A stretch of 64,000 bases of DNA from the NCBI RefSeq assembly GCF_030272615.1, contig NC_081415.1, positions 368,779,667 through 368,843,666 on the forward strand. The letters run 5' to 3'. Below, one piece after another: positions 21,718-32,900 of the stretch. A model generated the notes under the pieces. The model did no database searches and was not told the DNA's origin. It saw only the letters and a program-made list of their open reading frames with translations. The DNA is from Cryptomeria japonica (taxonomy: Eukaryota; Streptophyta; Pinopsida; Cupressales; Cupressaceae). A program made the position numbers and the translations under genes. How positions within the stretch are numbered: the stretch's first letter is position 1; every line of letters starts with the position of its first letter.

Positions 21718-22572
21718 TTATAAAGCCTTCAGGAGGTCCTCTGCCTTAATAATCAATTGGTCGTAATTGGCCAGAGCTGCTTTAAGTTCATCCAAGTCCT
21801 TATTTGGCTTATTCTCCTTTTTTCCATGGGTTCTTGTTCTGGGTCCTTGAAAATCTCCTGTTCCTTCAGTGTCAGGGTCAATTTCCAGGGTATCCTTCTC
21901 CTCCTCCAAATTGTTGATGAGGGTTTTGGTTTTGCCAGCAGAAGCCTTCAGAATCTCTGTGAAAATTTTAAGCCATTCCTCAATTTTGCTGACTTTATTG
22001 ACAGTTTCCGCCATTGTTTGATCCATAGCATTGGCATTTGCTTTCCTCTCAATCAGGTCTTTCTCAATTTGCTCAAATCTAGGGTTGAAGGAGTCTCTCA
22101 TATTTTCAGCTCTAGCAATAGTTTTGGTCAAATCCTCAACATAATATGCTGTTGACTTCCCTTCACCAATGCTGATAGTTTCCAGAATCTGAATTCTACT
22201 GATAATTTCCAGAATCTGGATTCTGCTAATAGTTTCCAGAATCTGGAGTCTACTGATAATTTCCAGAAACTGGGTTGTTCCATCTTTTAAATTCTCAAAT
22301 CTAATGCAAGAGAAAAAAAATTCTTGAATAAGAACATGTCCTTTGACACTATTGAGATTCCACATATTAGCTATTCCTCCCGAAGCACCTTCCGAGCTAC
22401 CACCATTGATACTCCCATTTTTAAAAAACTTTAGAGTTTCAACTTTTTCTCTACTAATTTTGATCTCTTGAATCAGAAAAACATCAGGTTTACTATCCCT
22501 TATCATATTCCTAATAATATCATGTTTATGAGGATTATTAAGTCCCCTAATATTCCAAGAGATAATCTTCAT
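21718..22572 (-). CDS. chimeric protein: L1 endonuclease start fused to coiled-coil protein
   Basis: An intact 284-residue frame from ATG at 22572. Residues 1-about 100 match the start of a plant L1 ORF2 endonuclease: SWNIRGLN, then PDVFLIQEIK with the catalytic Glu. The later metal-binding residues of the fold (for example GDLNA) are absent, so no nuclease activity is expected. A 9-residue repeat (ILETISRIQ type) follows, encoded by four 27-bp units at 22167-22275. The rest is a Lys/Glu-rich helical region, probably coiled coil, with a basic PRTRTHGKKENK segment before the C-terminal helix. I do not recognise that part. It resembles in layout, not in clear identity, the C-terminal half of the frame at 53542-54918. 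The open frame contrasts with the decayed neighbours. Function unknown; it could simply be a young retrocopy. Confidence 0.65.
   Translation of the reverse strand: MKIISWNIRGLNNPHKHDIIRNMIRDSKPDVFLIQEIKISREKVETLKFFKNGSINGGSSEGASGGIANMWNLNSVKGHVLIQEFFFSCIRFENLKDGTTQFLEIISRLQILETISRIQILEIISRIQILETISIGEGKSTAYYVEDLTKTIARAENMRDSFNPRFEQIEKDLIERKANANAMDQTMAETVNKVSKIEEWLKIFTEILKASAGKTKTLINNLEEEKDTLEIDPDTEGTGDFQGPRTRTHGKKENKPNKDLDELKAALANYDQLIIKAEDLLKAL
22167..22275 (-). repeat. 27-bp tandem repeat inside the chimeric frame
   Basis: Four units of the type tttccagaatctggattct plus 8 bases, each 27 bp, so the reading frame is kept and the protein gains a 9-residue repeat. It lies at the junction of the endonuclease and coiled-coil parts. 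Confidence 0.8.
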
Positions 22573-22601
22573 AGTTAACCTTAAAAGTCTTCATAACCTT
22601 A

Positions 22602-22612
22602 AAAGTGAAGTT
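22602..22612. repeat. 11-bp target duplication of retrogene, right copy
   Basis: aaagtgaagtt matches 21519-21529. Confidence 0.75.
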
Positions 22613-23065
22613 ACTTCTCAAACCCTCAAAGTATTTAATAATCATTAAAGGCTTTATGTGTTCAACAAGTTAACCTTAAAAGTCTTCATAACCATTAATG
22701 GTTAGCTCAACCTTCTTGCATGATTAGAGACTTTCTCTCTAACTCAACCCACATCTAACCCAAGGGTCTCATCAAACATTCATGGCTTTAACCTTGGTTA
22801 TCCCTTTTACCCTTGCACAAGAGTTTACCTCTTGGGTAAAAGCTTTATCCAATGGATAACTCTAACCTAACCTTAACCCTTACCTCCTAAGGTAACCTTC
22901 ATCTCTTCTCAAGCATTTAATGCTTCTTTCATCTCCTCTCAAGAAGTCTCTTGTTGGCAATTGTCACCATTTCATTGGTGAGAATTGTAAACATAGATTG
23001 ATAACTTTCAATCATGGCCCTTGTTAAGATTATCCAATCTTGACCATCCATTGCCTTATTTTTCC

Positions 23066-23073
23066 TATAAATA
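23066..23073 (+). promoter_or_regulatory. TATA box of gypsy C LTR
   Basis: TATAAATA sits in cctataaatagagctc, the same place and context as in the D LTRs (28003, 39590) and E (27180). Confidence 0.6.
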
Positions 23074-23574
23074 GAGCTCTCATTCTCTCATTTTCATATA
23101 TCCAAGTTTCATGCATCTAATCTATAGTCATTTTATTAAGCATTTAGCCTCTCTTTGATAAAAATCATCTTAATAGAATTTTAGAAGTAATTTTAAACAT
23201 CATAGCATATCCATGTTAGACTAGTATATATTGTTAGGATAGGATTACTAATCTTCATCATAACATCATATTCATGCTAGTTTAAATCATCATAGATTCA
23301 ATATCATACATATCTAGGAATGCATTCATGCTAAATTAATCAAACATCACTCATTCTTGCAATTGTCATTCCTAATTCACTTTGCTCAGTGATCTGAGAG
23401 CAAAGGCATTGGCTTGAGGGATCCTATGAGATAGAGAAGAATGGGACACCCCTTGGGAAGTTGAGCTATTCAATATAGCTCCATAATTTGCACCAAGATC
23501 CCCATTGGTGTTTGGATCTTTTGGAAACTGAATTTTATGTTTTTGTCCCCCACTTTTCCCGCACACACTTATTT

Positions 23575-24707
23575 TTTGCCCCGGTCTTTGGCATTGTTGT
23601 CAAAGGGGGAGAGGTGGATGCAAAAAATGTCTAGGGACATAAGAAGTAATGTATAGATCAGGGGGAGAAGTCTTCAGAGATCAGTTTTGGGAGATCATTT
23701 TTTGGATAGGAACCGATACAGCACTTCAATGATCTATTTTTCACATGAGTATTGTCATCAATGCCAAAGGGGGAGATTGTTGGCAATTAACACTCATCTG
23801 GGTTATAGGTGTTGTCATTGCTGGTAGCATGCTTCATGGGAGATTCAGCAATCAAGGTAAACGACATTCACTTCACCAGCATTCAGAGAACCGACAAACA
23901 TGTAACCATCAAACTTGGAACTGGTATTCTAAGGTCGACATAGGAGATTTATCTGGCAAGTGTGGAAGTGGAAACAAACATATTGTTTCATGTTTATATT
24001 TTGTTTGGGCCGACATGTGTCTTATCATTTTGTAATATGGTTGTAAGCCGACATAAGGTATTTGTGTTTATTCATGTAATTGGGTATATAATTCAGTCCG
24101 GGTTAGGTCATTTTAAGGATATGACAAATAAGAGATGCAATAGATTATGTAATGGTATATGAGCGAGATCTTGATTGATAGAATGCCAATGTAATGATCT
24201 GCAATCGGTCTTGATTATTTTTCTAGAGGTTTGGGAAGCGATATAAGCTACCAGTAAGGAAGGTTATAGTATAACCGATACAGATAGTGCTTTAACCGGA
24301 ACTCATCCAGCATAGCAGATGCTCATTCTAAGTTAAGTTTTTGTTTGTAATCTAGTACTTTGGATCTGTAGTCAGTGAGGCTTCTTTTGTGATGAGCAGT
24401 GTGCTCTAAGCAGTGTGCCTTTCTGCATGTGTGGACCCTCTTGTAATATTTATTCAATTGGCCAGTGGATAGATATTGTGGTTCTCCAATCCCACTGTGA
24501 TTTTTTCCTCTTTGAGGTTTTCCACGTATAAATCTTTGTGTTATGGTGTTGATTCATGTGGTTGCATTGATATTACTTTTTGTTACTTTCTTTTATGCAT
24601 ATCGGTTATTAAGTGGATTTGTTAATAAGATTAAAAATATTATATCCGGCAGGAAACACTGATTCACCCCCCCCCCCCTCCCCTCTCAGTGTTCTTGGAT
24701 TCCAACA
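23575..24707 (+). mobile_element. copia 3' fragment with LTR
   Basis: This is the last about 200 bp of a plus-strand copia internal region plus a complete 3' LTR (23778-24707, 930 bp, TGTTGG to CCAACA). The polypurine tract aaagggggagat (23766-23777) abuts the LTR. Two further copies of a similar purine run lie upstream at 23604-23615 and about 23660-23671. The LTR ends with the same gattcacccc...tctcagtg pattern as A1, A2 and the solo LTRs, so it belongs to the same broad family in the opposite orientation. Gag and pol are absent. Confidence 0.85.
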
Positions 24708-25365
24708 CTGTTTGCCTATATTCTAGTGATGGTCAAGTGCTCCCAGGCCCATATCTGTAATAATGTAACACCGGTTGACAAGATAGTAGCTCCTAGATAG
24801 ACAACCCTGTGTAAATCATGGTACAAGTGGTCCAACATGCATGAACCCTAGGAGAACCATGTGCCCTGTGTGATCATCTTCTCTAATAGATGACCCCGGC
24901 CTACTGATAATCCCTTTGACCTATGATCAAGACAAAAGAATCATCCAACAAATCTGGCGAGAACATAAGGTAATGACACATATGACAAATTGAGCATCTC
25001 CTACCAAGAGATGTTGTATCCACAAATCTAAGCATCCTAAAAGATCATCCTCAAGGCATCTATACTTCCCTACTCAGTCAAATCGTAGAACACAAGATTG
25101 CCCATCACTGGAATCTGCAGGATCCGGTACATGTCCTCTGGTGTCACTATAATCTCATTGGTAGGAAGATGGAGGGTGGATCACTATGCCACCTCTTAGC
25201 TAACACAATCAACAAGCCTTGGTTGATCATATACTGGGGCATATTGGTCAACAAAGACAGTCCACATCTATCAATAAGATCAAGCTCTACCCATCTAAGG
25301 TGCAGTATCAACTGCCAAGTCTTCCAGAATCTCTCTCGAGTCTGAATAACACCTAAGCCCACCTA
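24708..25365 (-). pseudogene. antisense plant-mobile-domain fragment carried by gypsy E
   Basis: On the minus strand are the same blocks as in gypsy C: LIDRCGLSLLTNMPQYMINQ and LIVLAKRWHSD, then after a frameshift the TNEIIVTPEDMYRILQIPV equivalent, a CLDHRSKGLS block, and GVTLLQIWAWEHL at the left end. The last motif is the family's LLQLW signature. It is truncated at 24708 by the copia LTR boundary. Several stops and at least one frameshift make it non-functional. Its antisense place before the 3' LTR matches gypsy C, so capture predates the split of these elements. Confidence 0.75.
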
Positions 25366-26582
25366 TTATCATATCAAAATCATAAAGTAGTTTTGAGTTA
25401 TCAATCTATCTATTAATTTATCTATCAACCTATCTATCAATCTACTCAGCTCATGTGAGATTCAATCAATCTCATTGAGCTTTTAACATCGACTCTCATT
25501 CATCATGAGGTCGTTATCATCTATCCTATTGACCTATCAACATCACGGTAATCGAGACTAATCAGAATCAATCAAACAGGAGGGCTAAAAATCATATTTT
25601 AATCAAAACGCTAGACTGCCCAGTTAAAATGCTAAAACAGTGGCAGGAAGAGCTAAAAAAAACCTAAAATGCTAATCTATGGACTAATAGCGCTAAAAAT
25701 CTTACTCAATGCCAAATTAGCCATAGCACTAAAACAAAGACTGAAAACGCTAAACCTATGACCTAGAACACCAAATCGACCAAAAACACTAAAGTATTGA
25801 CCGTAAATGTTGAATTACAGACCTAAAACACCAAATCAACCAAAAACGTTAAAACTCAAACCAAAACTGCTAAAAAGATCAAGAACACTAAAACTAAAAC
25901 CTAGAACGCTAAAGTAGCTTAAAATGTTGAATCCCTAACTAAAAATGCTAAATCACTAAAAAATGTGAAAAAATCCAAAAAAAATAACTAAACATTCGAA
26001 AGATCATACAAAACAAGGGTTTCTCGGTATACGTACCAATGGTATGTACTCTGGAGGTCGTTGATATTGTCACGCATTCTCAAATTGATGATTTCATAGT
26101 GGGATCACCATGTTGCTTGGGAGCTCAAAATTTCAAATTACCAAGTGTGAAAATGACAAATGAGTAGTGAAAATGACTTTTACCTTTTAACTTAAAAGGG
26201 AGGTTTAAAAGGTCATTTAAGTGGGATGTTTTATCTCATTATTTTCAAAAATCAATTTATTCAATTGTCAGGGCATCATTTCAAAAAAATTATCAGGGGA
26301 TGAATCGATCTAAAAAATTTAAAAATAAAAAAATTATCGCAAAATAAAAAATTTCCAAAAATTTCAAAAAATCATATAAATTTCTAAAATTTCTAAAAAC
26401 TCCTAAAAATCGTCAAATTATCTGATTCATCTCCTGAGGGGGCATACACGCATCACCATGAAATTTTTGGAGCTTGAGGAAAATATCAACATTTTTTAAC
26501 AATATCCAGTGCGTCTAGGGCATTGATTGAATTTTTCTTTGAACTGATGCATTGTCACACATCACTTCAAAGAGGGGCAAAA
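25366..26582 (+). other. gypsy E 3' noncoding region
   Basis: This is noncoding sequence between the antisense gene and the LTR. It includes (ctatcaa)-type short repeats at about 25400-25445, the minisatellite at 25595-25975, and a polypurine region aaagaggggcaaaa at 26569-26582. No ORF is supported. Confidence 0.6.
25595..25975 (+). repeat. degenerate minisatellite with gctaaaa core in gypsy E
   Basis: About 16 imperfect units near 22 bp, with cores aaatgctaaa, aacgctaaa or aacaccaaat. It is the positional counterpart of 20175-20470 in gypsy C. Confidence 0.75.
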
Positions 26583-27354
26583 TGTATACACTAAAAATTT
26601 GATCTGGAGATAATTAATTAAATACAGAGTTATTTAATTAATTAAAGTTTTTAATTCTTCTACTATATAAATAAAGTTAATAATTCATTTATATAGTTCA
26701 TTTTCCTAATTCATCCCACCTTAATTCCATTTCTCCTATATCCTAATTAAATAAAAGAATTTAATGAATTTGTTTATTTAATTATTCCTTCCCCATTAAA
26801 TTTGAATTTTTAATTCAAATTGGACACGTGTCCTAACTCCTATCTACTTCCTAACCTAACCTTCTTCTAACCAATCCACCCCCTAGCTTAACCATAGGTT
26901 AACCAATTATATCCTTTCTAACCATCTCATCCTAAATTCCTATGGGTTGTGCACTCTCCCTTGATGACACATGGCATCTTAGCCACTTGTCCCTCCTATC
27001 CTTTCCACTTGCCTCTTTGTGGGTACTTGGTAAAAATCCTTTAACACTTGTCTCTCCAACAATGACATGTGTCTTCTCCTTCAACCTCTTCTCCAACTTC
27101 TTCATTCTAAACCATCGATATCTCCAAATTGAATCTTGATCATTGATTCATGTCACCTTGGCCTTGGCCTTGAAACATCTATAAATGGTCCTCATTTCAG
27201 CCATGAGACCCCCCCCCCCTTAGCATCTTTATCATTTTCAGCAATCTCAACAATCATCTTTTGCAACATAATTAGCTTAGCATAGTATCATCTAGTATCT
27301 AGTATAATGGATTTCGTGATATATTTTTTACTATAGTTTAGAATAGTTTAGAAT
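26583..27354 (+). mobile_element. gypsy E 3' LTR, left part
   Basis: It begins TGTATACACT after the polypurine tract and is related to the D LTRs (TGTATACACC). A 14-bp inverted repeat with a 6-base loop lies at 26611-26644. A TATA box (TATAAATG) is at 27180. It is broken at 27354 by the insertion of gypsy D, whose target duplication agaat is at 27350-27354, and resumes at 40051. Confidence 0.85.
27350..27354. repeat. target site duplication of gypsy D, left copy
   Basis: agaat precedes the LTR start at 27355 and is repeated at 40046-40050. Confidence 0.85.
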
Positions 27355-28423
27355 TGTATACACCTAAAAATGGTCTGAAGATAATTAATTAAATAAGCAA
27401 TTATTTAATTAATCTCCCTCCCCAGTTTAATTGAATTCACTAAGCAATTTGATTAAATTTCCCCTTTCATCTACTTATTAATAAACCTAATGATTTATTT
27501 AATAGGTTCATTTCAATAATCCACTTTAATTAATTAATTCCCCCCATCAAATTCATCATCAAATTCATTTCTTCTAAATCCCCTAATTAATTAAAACAAA
27601 TCAATTTATGAGTTGTTGAGATTAATTAGCCTTTTCCTATTATTTGAATTTTTAAATTTAAATTCTCCTAACTTTTAACCACCTAACCTAACCCCTTCTA
27701 AACCTAACCCATTCCATTTACCCATGTCCCCTTTCCTTGAACACTTTGCCCTCTCATGAGAAAAGCTTTGTGACACTTGTCACCAAGTGTTCTCTTTCAT
27801 CTAACATCTTCTAGAAGCTTCTTGACACTTGTCACCATGGAGATGACATTGTTCCCTTTCATCCAACCCTTCTCCTACCTACCACCAATTGTCCCCTTTC
27901 ATCCAACCTCTTCTCAACCTACCTCCAATTTAACAATTGATATCTTCAAATCAAATCTCAATTTTTGATTCATGCCACATCATCCCTAGCCTTGGAAAAT
28001 CCTATAAATAGACCTCATTTTGGAGCACAAAGGGTCCCAATTTCATATCATTTTGTATTTTGATTGATTCATCTCATTTACATTCAAGCATTATTACTAT
28101 AGGCATCTAGCTTATAGTTTATCATTTCAAGCATTGTTATCATGTTCAAATCTTAGCTTAATTGCATCTTCATTCTAGCCTATTTTGTAGAATTATCATG
28201 AAATCATGTAGCTTAATCATGCTATCATTGCTAGATCATGCATCTTCATCATTTAAATCCTCCATTTAAGTGTAGTCAAGTCACTGGAGTTTGCATACCA
28301 AGATCTGAGAGCAAAATTCATACTCGCATTTAGTAGGAGGCAATAGATCGCTTAGCTATGGTTTTGTCTTTCTTTGATTTAATTTAGTAACCATTGCTTG
28401 TAATGATTAATTGAGTTCATTGT
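27355..28423 (+). repeat. gypsy D 5' LTR
   Basis: It starts TGTATACACC and is nearly identical to 38927-about 40010 in the 3' LTR. A 13-bp inverted repeat with loop gcaa is at 27384-27413, and a TATA box (TATAAATA) at 28003-28010. Similarity to the 3' LTR stops near 28423. The last about 35 bp of the 3' LTR (ggtacaggtacacttcac and on) is not found here, so the 5' LTR end or the adjoining primer site was replaced or deleted. Confidence 0.85.
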
Positions 28424-29939
28424 CTTTCTTAATTGAGTTTATACCTCGACGCACTGAATGGATCCCTTACTAGTGCCGGTTAAAATAGAAGCTACCCGAT
28501 TCACCTCCGAAAGGGTGATAATCTTTGTGCAAGAGAGATAGTAACTCTCCCAAGACACTTGCCATATTGTGCCCCCATTAGAATTTGGAGTCGGATAATA
28601 CGGCGTTGATAATCCATTGTGTGAGACTCAGCAGCCGTATTCTGATTAGCTATTGGGTGTGTACCTAAGTCAGCAAGCAAAGGTTTTCATTCTCAACCAA
28701 CTTCCTTAGGGTTTAGCATGCTTGGAGTCACTTATCATATCATGTGTTTGTTTTGTATTCATCCCTAAATCGACAAATCAGACATCCAAAAACTGGAAGA
28801 CATAAGCAAAACATTAAACTCCAGTTATCAAAAATTCAACCAAACAAACATTTTTTTATCTTTGTCTGGTTATCTATCGTACGAGTTAGGTTCTCTGTCA
28901 TACGAACCTATTTACATAAAATATTTTATCATACTACACAGCATCTTGTGTCATACGACACATAATCTTTTGTCGTACGACACAGAATCTTTTGTAGTAC
29001 TACACAGAATATGTTGTCGTACTACACAACATCTTGTGTAGTACTACACAGAATATTTTGTCGTACTACACAGCATCTTGTGTAGTACTACACATAATCT
29101 TTTGTCATACTACATAGCATCTTGTGTAGTACTACATAGAATCTTTTGTCATACTACACAGCATCTTGTGTAATACTACACAGAATCCTTCATCTTACTA
29201 CACAGCATTCTGTGTCGTACGAAATACTGCTTTTAACATGAAATTTCTAATTGATCATATGGTCTTGTAAGTTTGGTCATTCTAAGTTGCATATCTTGTC
29301 ATATGAAACTCTGCATTTGTCAGTCCAGAGTTGTGTCTTGCATGCCTGTTTCAAATTTGTCATTTTTGCCTGATCAATTTGCAGTAAACATAAACACTTG
29401 TTATCTGTTATTTTGTGTTTGGATTGTCTCCTTTGTTTGTTTGGTCAAGTTATCATCCATCAAAATTAGACTCTAAGAACATAAACACCTTAGGATTTTC
29501 AAAGTTCTCACCCCCAACAAGTTCAAGATCTAAACATCTCAAAGTGCATTATCACCCTCTTTGGTAAACTAATCACTCAAACATAGTTTCTCATCAGGAT
29601 CAATCATCCTTTATCACAAAACTAAAACATTTGGTCAAGATAATCTTGTCCCACATCGTAGGATATATCATTCCTACTAGACTTGGTTCTTATCAAATCA
29701 CCATCATTGCACTCCTAAATCGAAGATCGACAAACTTGCAAACCTTTAAACACTTGAATCATTTTATCGTGTCATATCATTCTAGTGTATCTACCTTGAC
29801 AATTGATCACTTACCCAAAACAAACATGTGTACAATTGAATCCCAAGAGAAATAACACACGTGTATGCCCGTTCTAACTAGAGCTCAGAGATGAAGAATC
29901 ACAGAGATAGAAATCAAAACATTGGAAACAATCACAACC
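28424..29939 (+). other. gypsy D leader
   Basis: This is sequence between the 5' LTR and gag. No clear primer binding site is visible directly after the LTR. A 22-bp minisatellite occupies 28925-29222. The rest is noncoding. Confidence 0.6.
28925..29222 (+). repeat. 22-bp minisatellite with GTAC dyads
   Basis: About 13-14 units near 22 bp, alternating gtcgtactacacagcatctt and gtgtagtactacacagaatc types, so a 44-bp two-unit order is visible. Many units contain the self-complementary GTAC or CGTACG. Confidence 0.85.
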
Positions 29940-32900
29940 ATGGAACATGAAGATGAAATACAAGTTGAAGGAGAAATAACAGAATAAAACATCAAAGACA
30001 TCAAAAAGGATCCTCAATTTGACAAATTTATGCAGAAATTGTTGAAAGAAGAAAAAGAAAAATATTTCATAATGTTAGCCAAATCTGGTGCTACACTTCC
30101 CTGAGATTTTGATGTAAACAAATTGACACAAAAGAAAAGTGATCATCCCCCTAATAACGAACAATATGAGGATATTTTTGGTCTCCGCGTGAATGACAAA
30201 TCAATCCGTAATAACACCAAAACCAATGAAGAAACTTACATACCCAAAAGAGATGAAGTAGAAATTCTAAATAAAATTCAATCCAATGAAAATACAAGAA
30301 GGGGTAGAGATGAAACAAGATGAGATCCAGATCCTCCTAGAATACAAAATCATGGTAATGCAAGAACAAATCATGTTGATAATCCTATCACAACTCTCAC
30401 ACAACAACTACAAGCCATGCAAACACAAATTCAAGATATGCAAAGAGCACATGTTAGAAGATACTCACTTCAAGAAATATGTCCTTATCCATTTGACAGA
30501 AATCTAAACATGATACCATTTCCTATAGGTTTTGAAACTCCTAGATACGAAAAATATGATGGAAGCATTGACCCTCAAGGTCATATACGAGAATTTTGCA
30601 CAATGAGTATGGAGTTTGCACATGAGGATACCTACTTAATGAGATTATTTCTGAAAAGCTTAACTGGGCTAGCTATGGAATGGTTCTCCAAACTTCCATT
30701 TGGAATCAGATCATTTTCAGAATTGGTGGATAAGTTTGTTTCACAATACTCTTACAACATACAACATAAAGTAACAACGCTAGACCTATGTAACACCAAA
30801 CAAAAGGTTGGAGAACCTTTTATGACATTTTTACAAAGATGGAGACAATTAGCCTCGCGGTATCCTCGTATAGTGCTAGAATACAAAAAAATGGACATAT
30901 TCATCGATAACTTAAATGATCAAATGAGTTATTACTTAAAAATGCAAGGAAATCAAAGTTTCAGAAAAATGATTGATAATGGAATCAGAATGGAGGAAGC
31001 CATGATAAAGAAAGGTGAGTTGAAAATATACAAAGGAGTCCATCCTCCTAACAACAACAATAACACCAACCACAATGATAAACCAAAGTTTTGGAATAAA
31101 AATCTAAATGTTGTCAACAATGGAATAGTGCATAACAACAATGTGAAACCAAAACAACTGATTTTTAATTTATCCAATCACTTAGCAGCAGCACAACAAA
31201 ACAACAACCACCAAAGAACAACTATCAAAACTTTCTTTCGAAGACAATTTACAAACATTGGTGAACCCCTTGGATCAGCACTAAAGACACTTCTCGCAAA
31301 CAAATTGATCACTTTACCAGAAGAAAGGAACTACGAACCTCAAATCAAACCACCTTGGTGGAATGATAATCAGTATTGTGATTTCCATCAAAACAAGGGA
31401 CATCACATAGATATTTGTCAAAAGTTGAAACATATCATACAAGATATGATTGATAATGGAGTAATAACTGTGGATGGACATACAACAAATGAATCTCATA
31501 CAACTTTTAAAACTCTACTTCCAAACTATGAGAAAGGTGAATCATCAACAACAAATAATGGCAAGGGTAAATCAAAGGTAAACTATGCTCATACATATGA
31601 CAATGTGGTGAATTTAATTGTAGTTAAAGAAAAACAACATCAAGAACATGCTCAAGCTATCACAAGAAGCAAAGCCAAAGTTGTTTTGTCGGGTCCTACA
31701 AAAAACACATCATCTGCTACAACAAAACAATACAATCTAGTGGAACAATTGCATAAAACACCCGCACAAATATCAATCTTAGAATTGTTAAAACTTTCAC
31801 CTGCACATAAAGAAATTCTAGAACGAGCATTAGTAGATACAATAGTTTCCAAAGATCTCGATATCGATCATTTTCAAACCATGGTGGGGCACCTCACAAC
31901 TCCTCATTGCTTATCATTCACAAAAGAAGACGACATGTCCTTACAACATCCCCACAACACTCCTTTGCATATTGAAGTCCTCATTCACAAAACATGAGTT
32001 AAGCGTGTTCTAATAGATGGTGGAGCTGGCCTAAATATATGTTCATTCAGTCTTGTTCGTGCCTTAGGATACTCAGAAGATGTAGTTGATGTCCAGAAAA
32101 AGATCACCATAAAAGCCTATGATGAAGAAGAACGTTCCTCCAAGGGAATTGGGATACTACCCATCAGAGTGGGACCTTTGCAGAAGGACACAGCATGCCA
32201 AGTTCTCGACTTGGACCTATCATATAATGTACTCTTGGGAAGACCCTGGATACATGATTTGCAAGTTGTCTTATCAACATACCACCAGTCTATAAAATTT
32301 CTCTATAATGGGCAAGAAATCACAATATCTGCAAATTCAAATCCATTTCAATATTGCGGCAATCTAAAAATGACCCAAGAAGTCATTGTTCCACATAACA
32401 GGGAGGTATCATCTTTGATCACACAATCCAAGGAACAATCATTTGCCTCTATTCTATCAAGTATGGAGAAACAAATACAGCTAAGAGACCGAGGGAATAG
32501 AGAGTGTTCAACATCACAATTACCACTCTCTCCTAAATCCTTTGGAAAACCATCAAACTCTAAACAACAACCAATTGTGAAACATCTTCCGATATTTGAT
32601 GGAGCATTTGTTAGTGCTAGAACCTTATCAGAGGAGGCAGAAGACAAAGATGTGCTACAATGGCTATACAAGGATGAAGAAGTTCAACAAAAGATCAACA
32701 ATGTCAGAATACCTACAGAAAAATATGGAAAAGGATTTAACATTCTTAGAAGAATGGGATATACCGGAACAGGTCCTATAGAAAAAAGAAAAGAAGGTAT
32801 CTCAGAACCTATTCAACCTTACACTCAGTAGACCAATGACAAAACAGGCTTAGGGTATGGACAAGTTACTTTTCCAGAAGACACATCTTTTAGTCAACAA

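Larger units (their letters stand above)
21530..22601 (-). mobile_element. retroposed chimeric gene (LINE-type insertion)
   Basis: This is a 1072-bp minus-strand insertion inside the gypsy C LTR, flanked by an 11-bp direct repeat. In order it has a short leader, an open frame of 284 codons and a 3' untranslated tail. The last 60 bases of the tail, with aaaacctgttttt followed by an ATTAAT run, align with the tail of the insertion at 53091-55194. There is no long poly(A). Size, flanking repeat and shared 3' end point to target-primed insertion. Confidence 0.7.
21045..23570 (+). mobile_element. gypsy C 3' LTR (with nested retrogene)
   Basis: It starts TGTAGACATA directly after the polypurine tract. 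It carries an AT-rich U3 with a palindrome (tgaatatt-t-aatattca, 21077-21093), a TATA box at 23066-23073, and ctgagagcaaa-type sequence shared with the LTRs of D and E. It is interrupted by a retrogene (21530-22601) flanked by an 11-bp duplication. A 25-bp piece (gttaaccttaaaagtcttcataacc) occurs at about 22575 (inside the retrogene leader) and at about 22667. The 3' end is not sharply visible; about 23570 is where a copia fragment begins. Confidence 0.7.
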
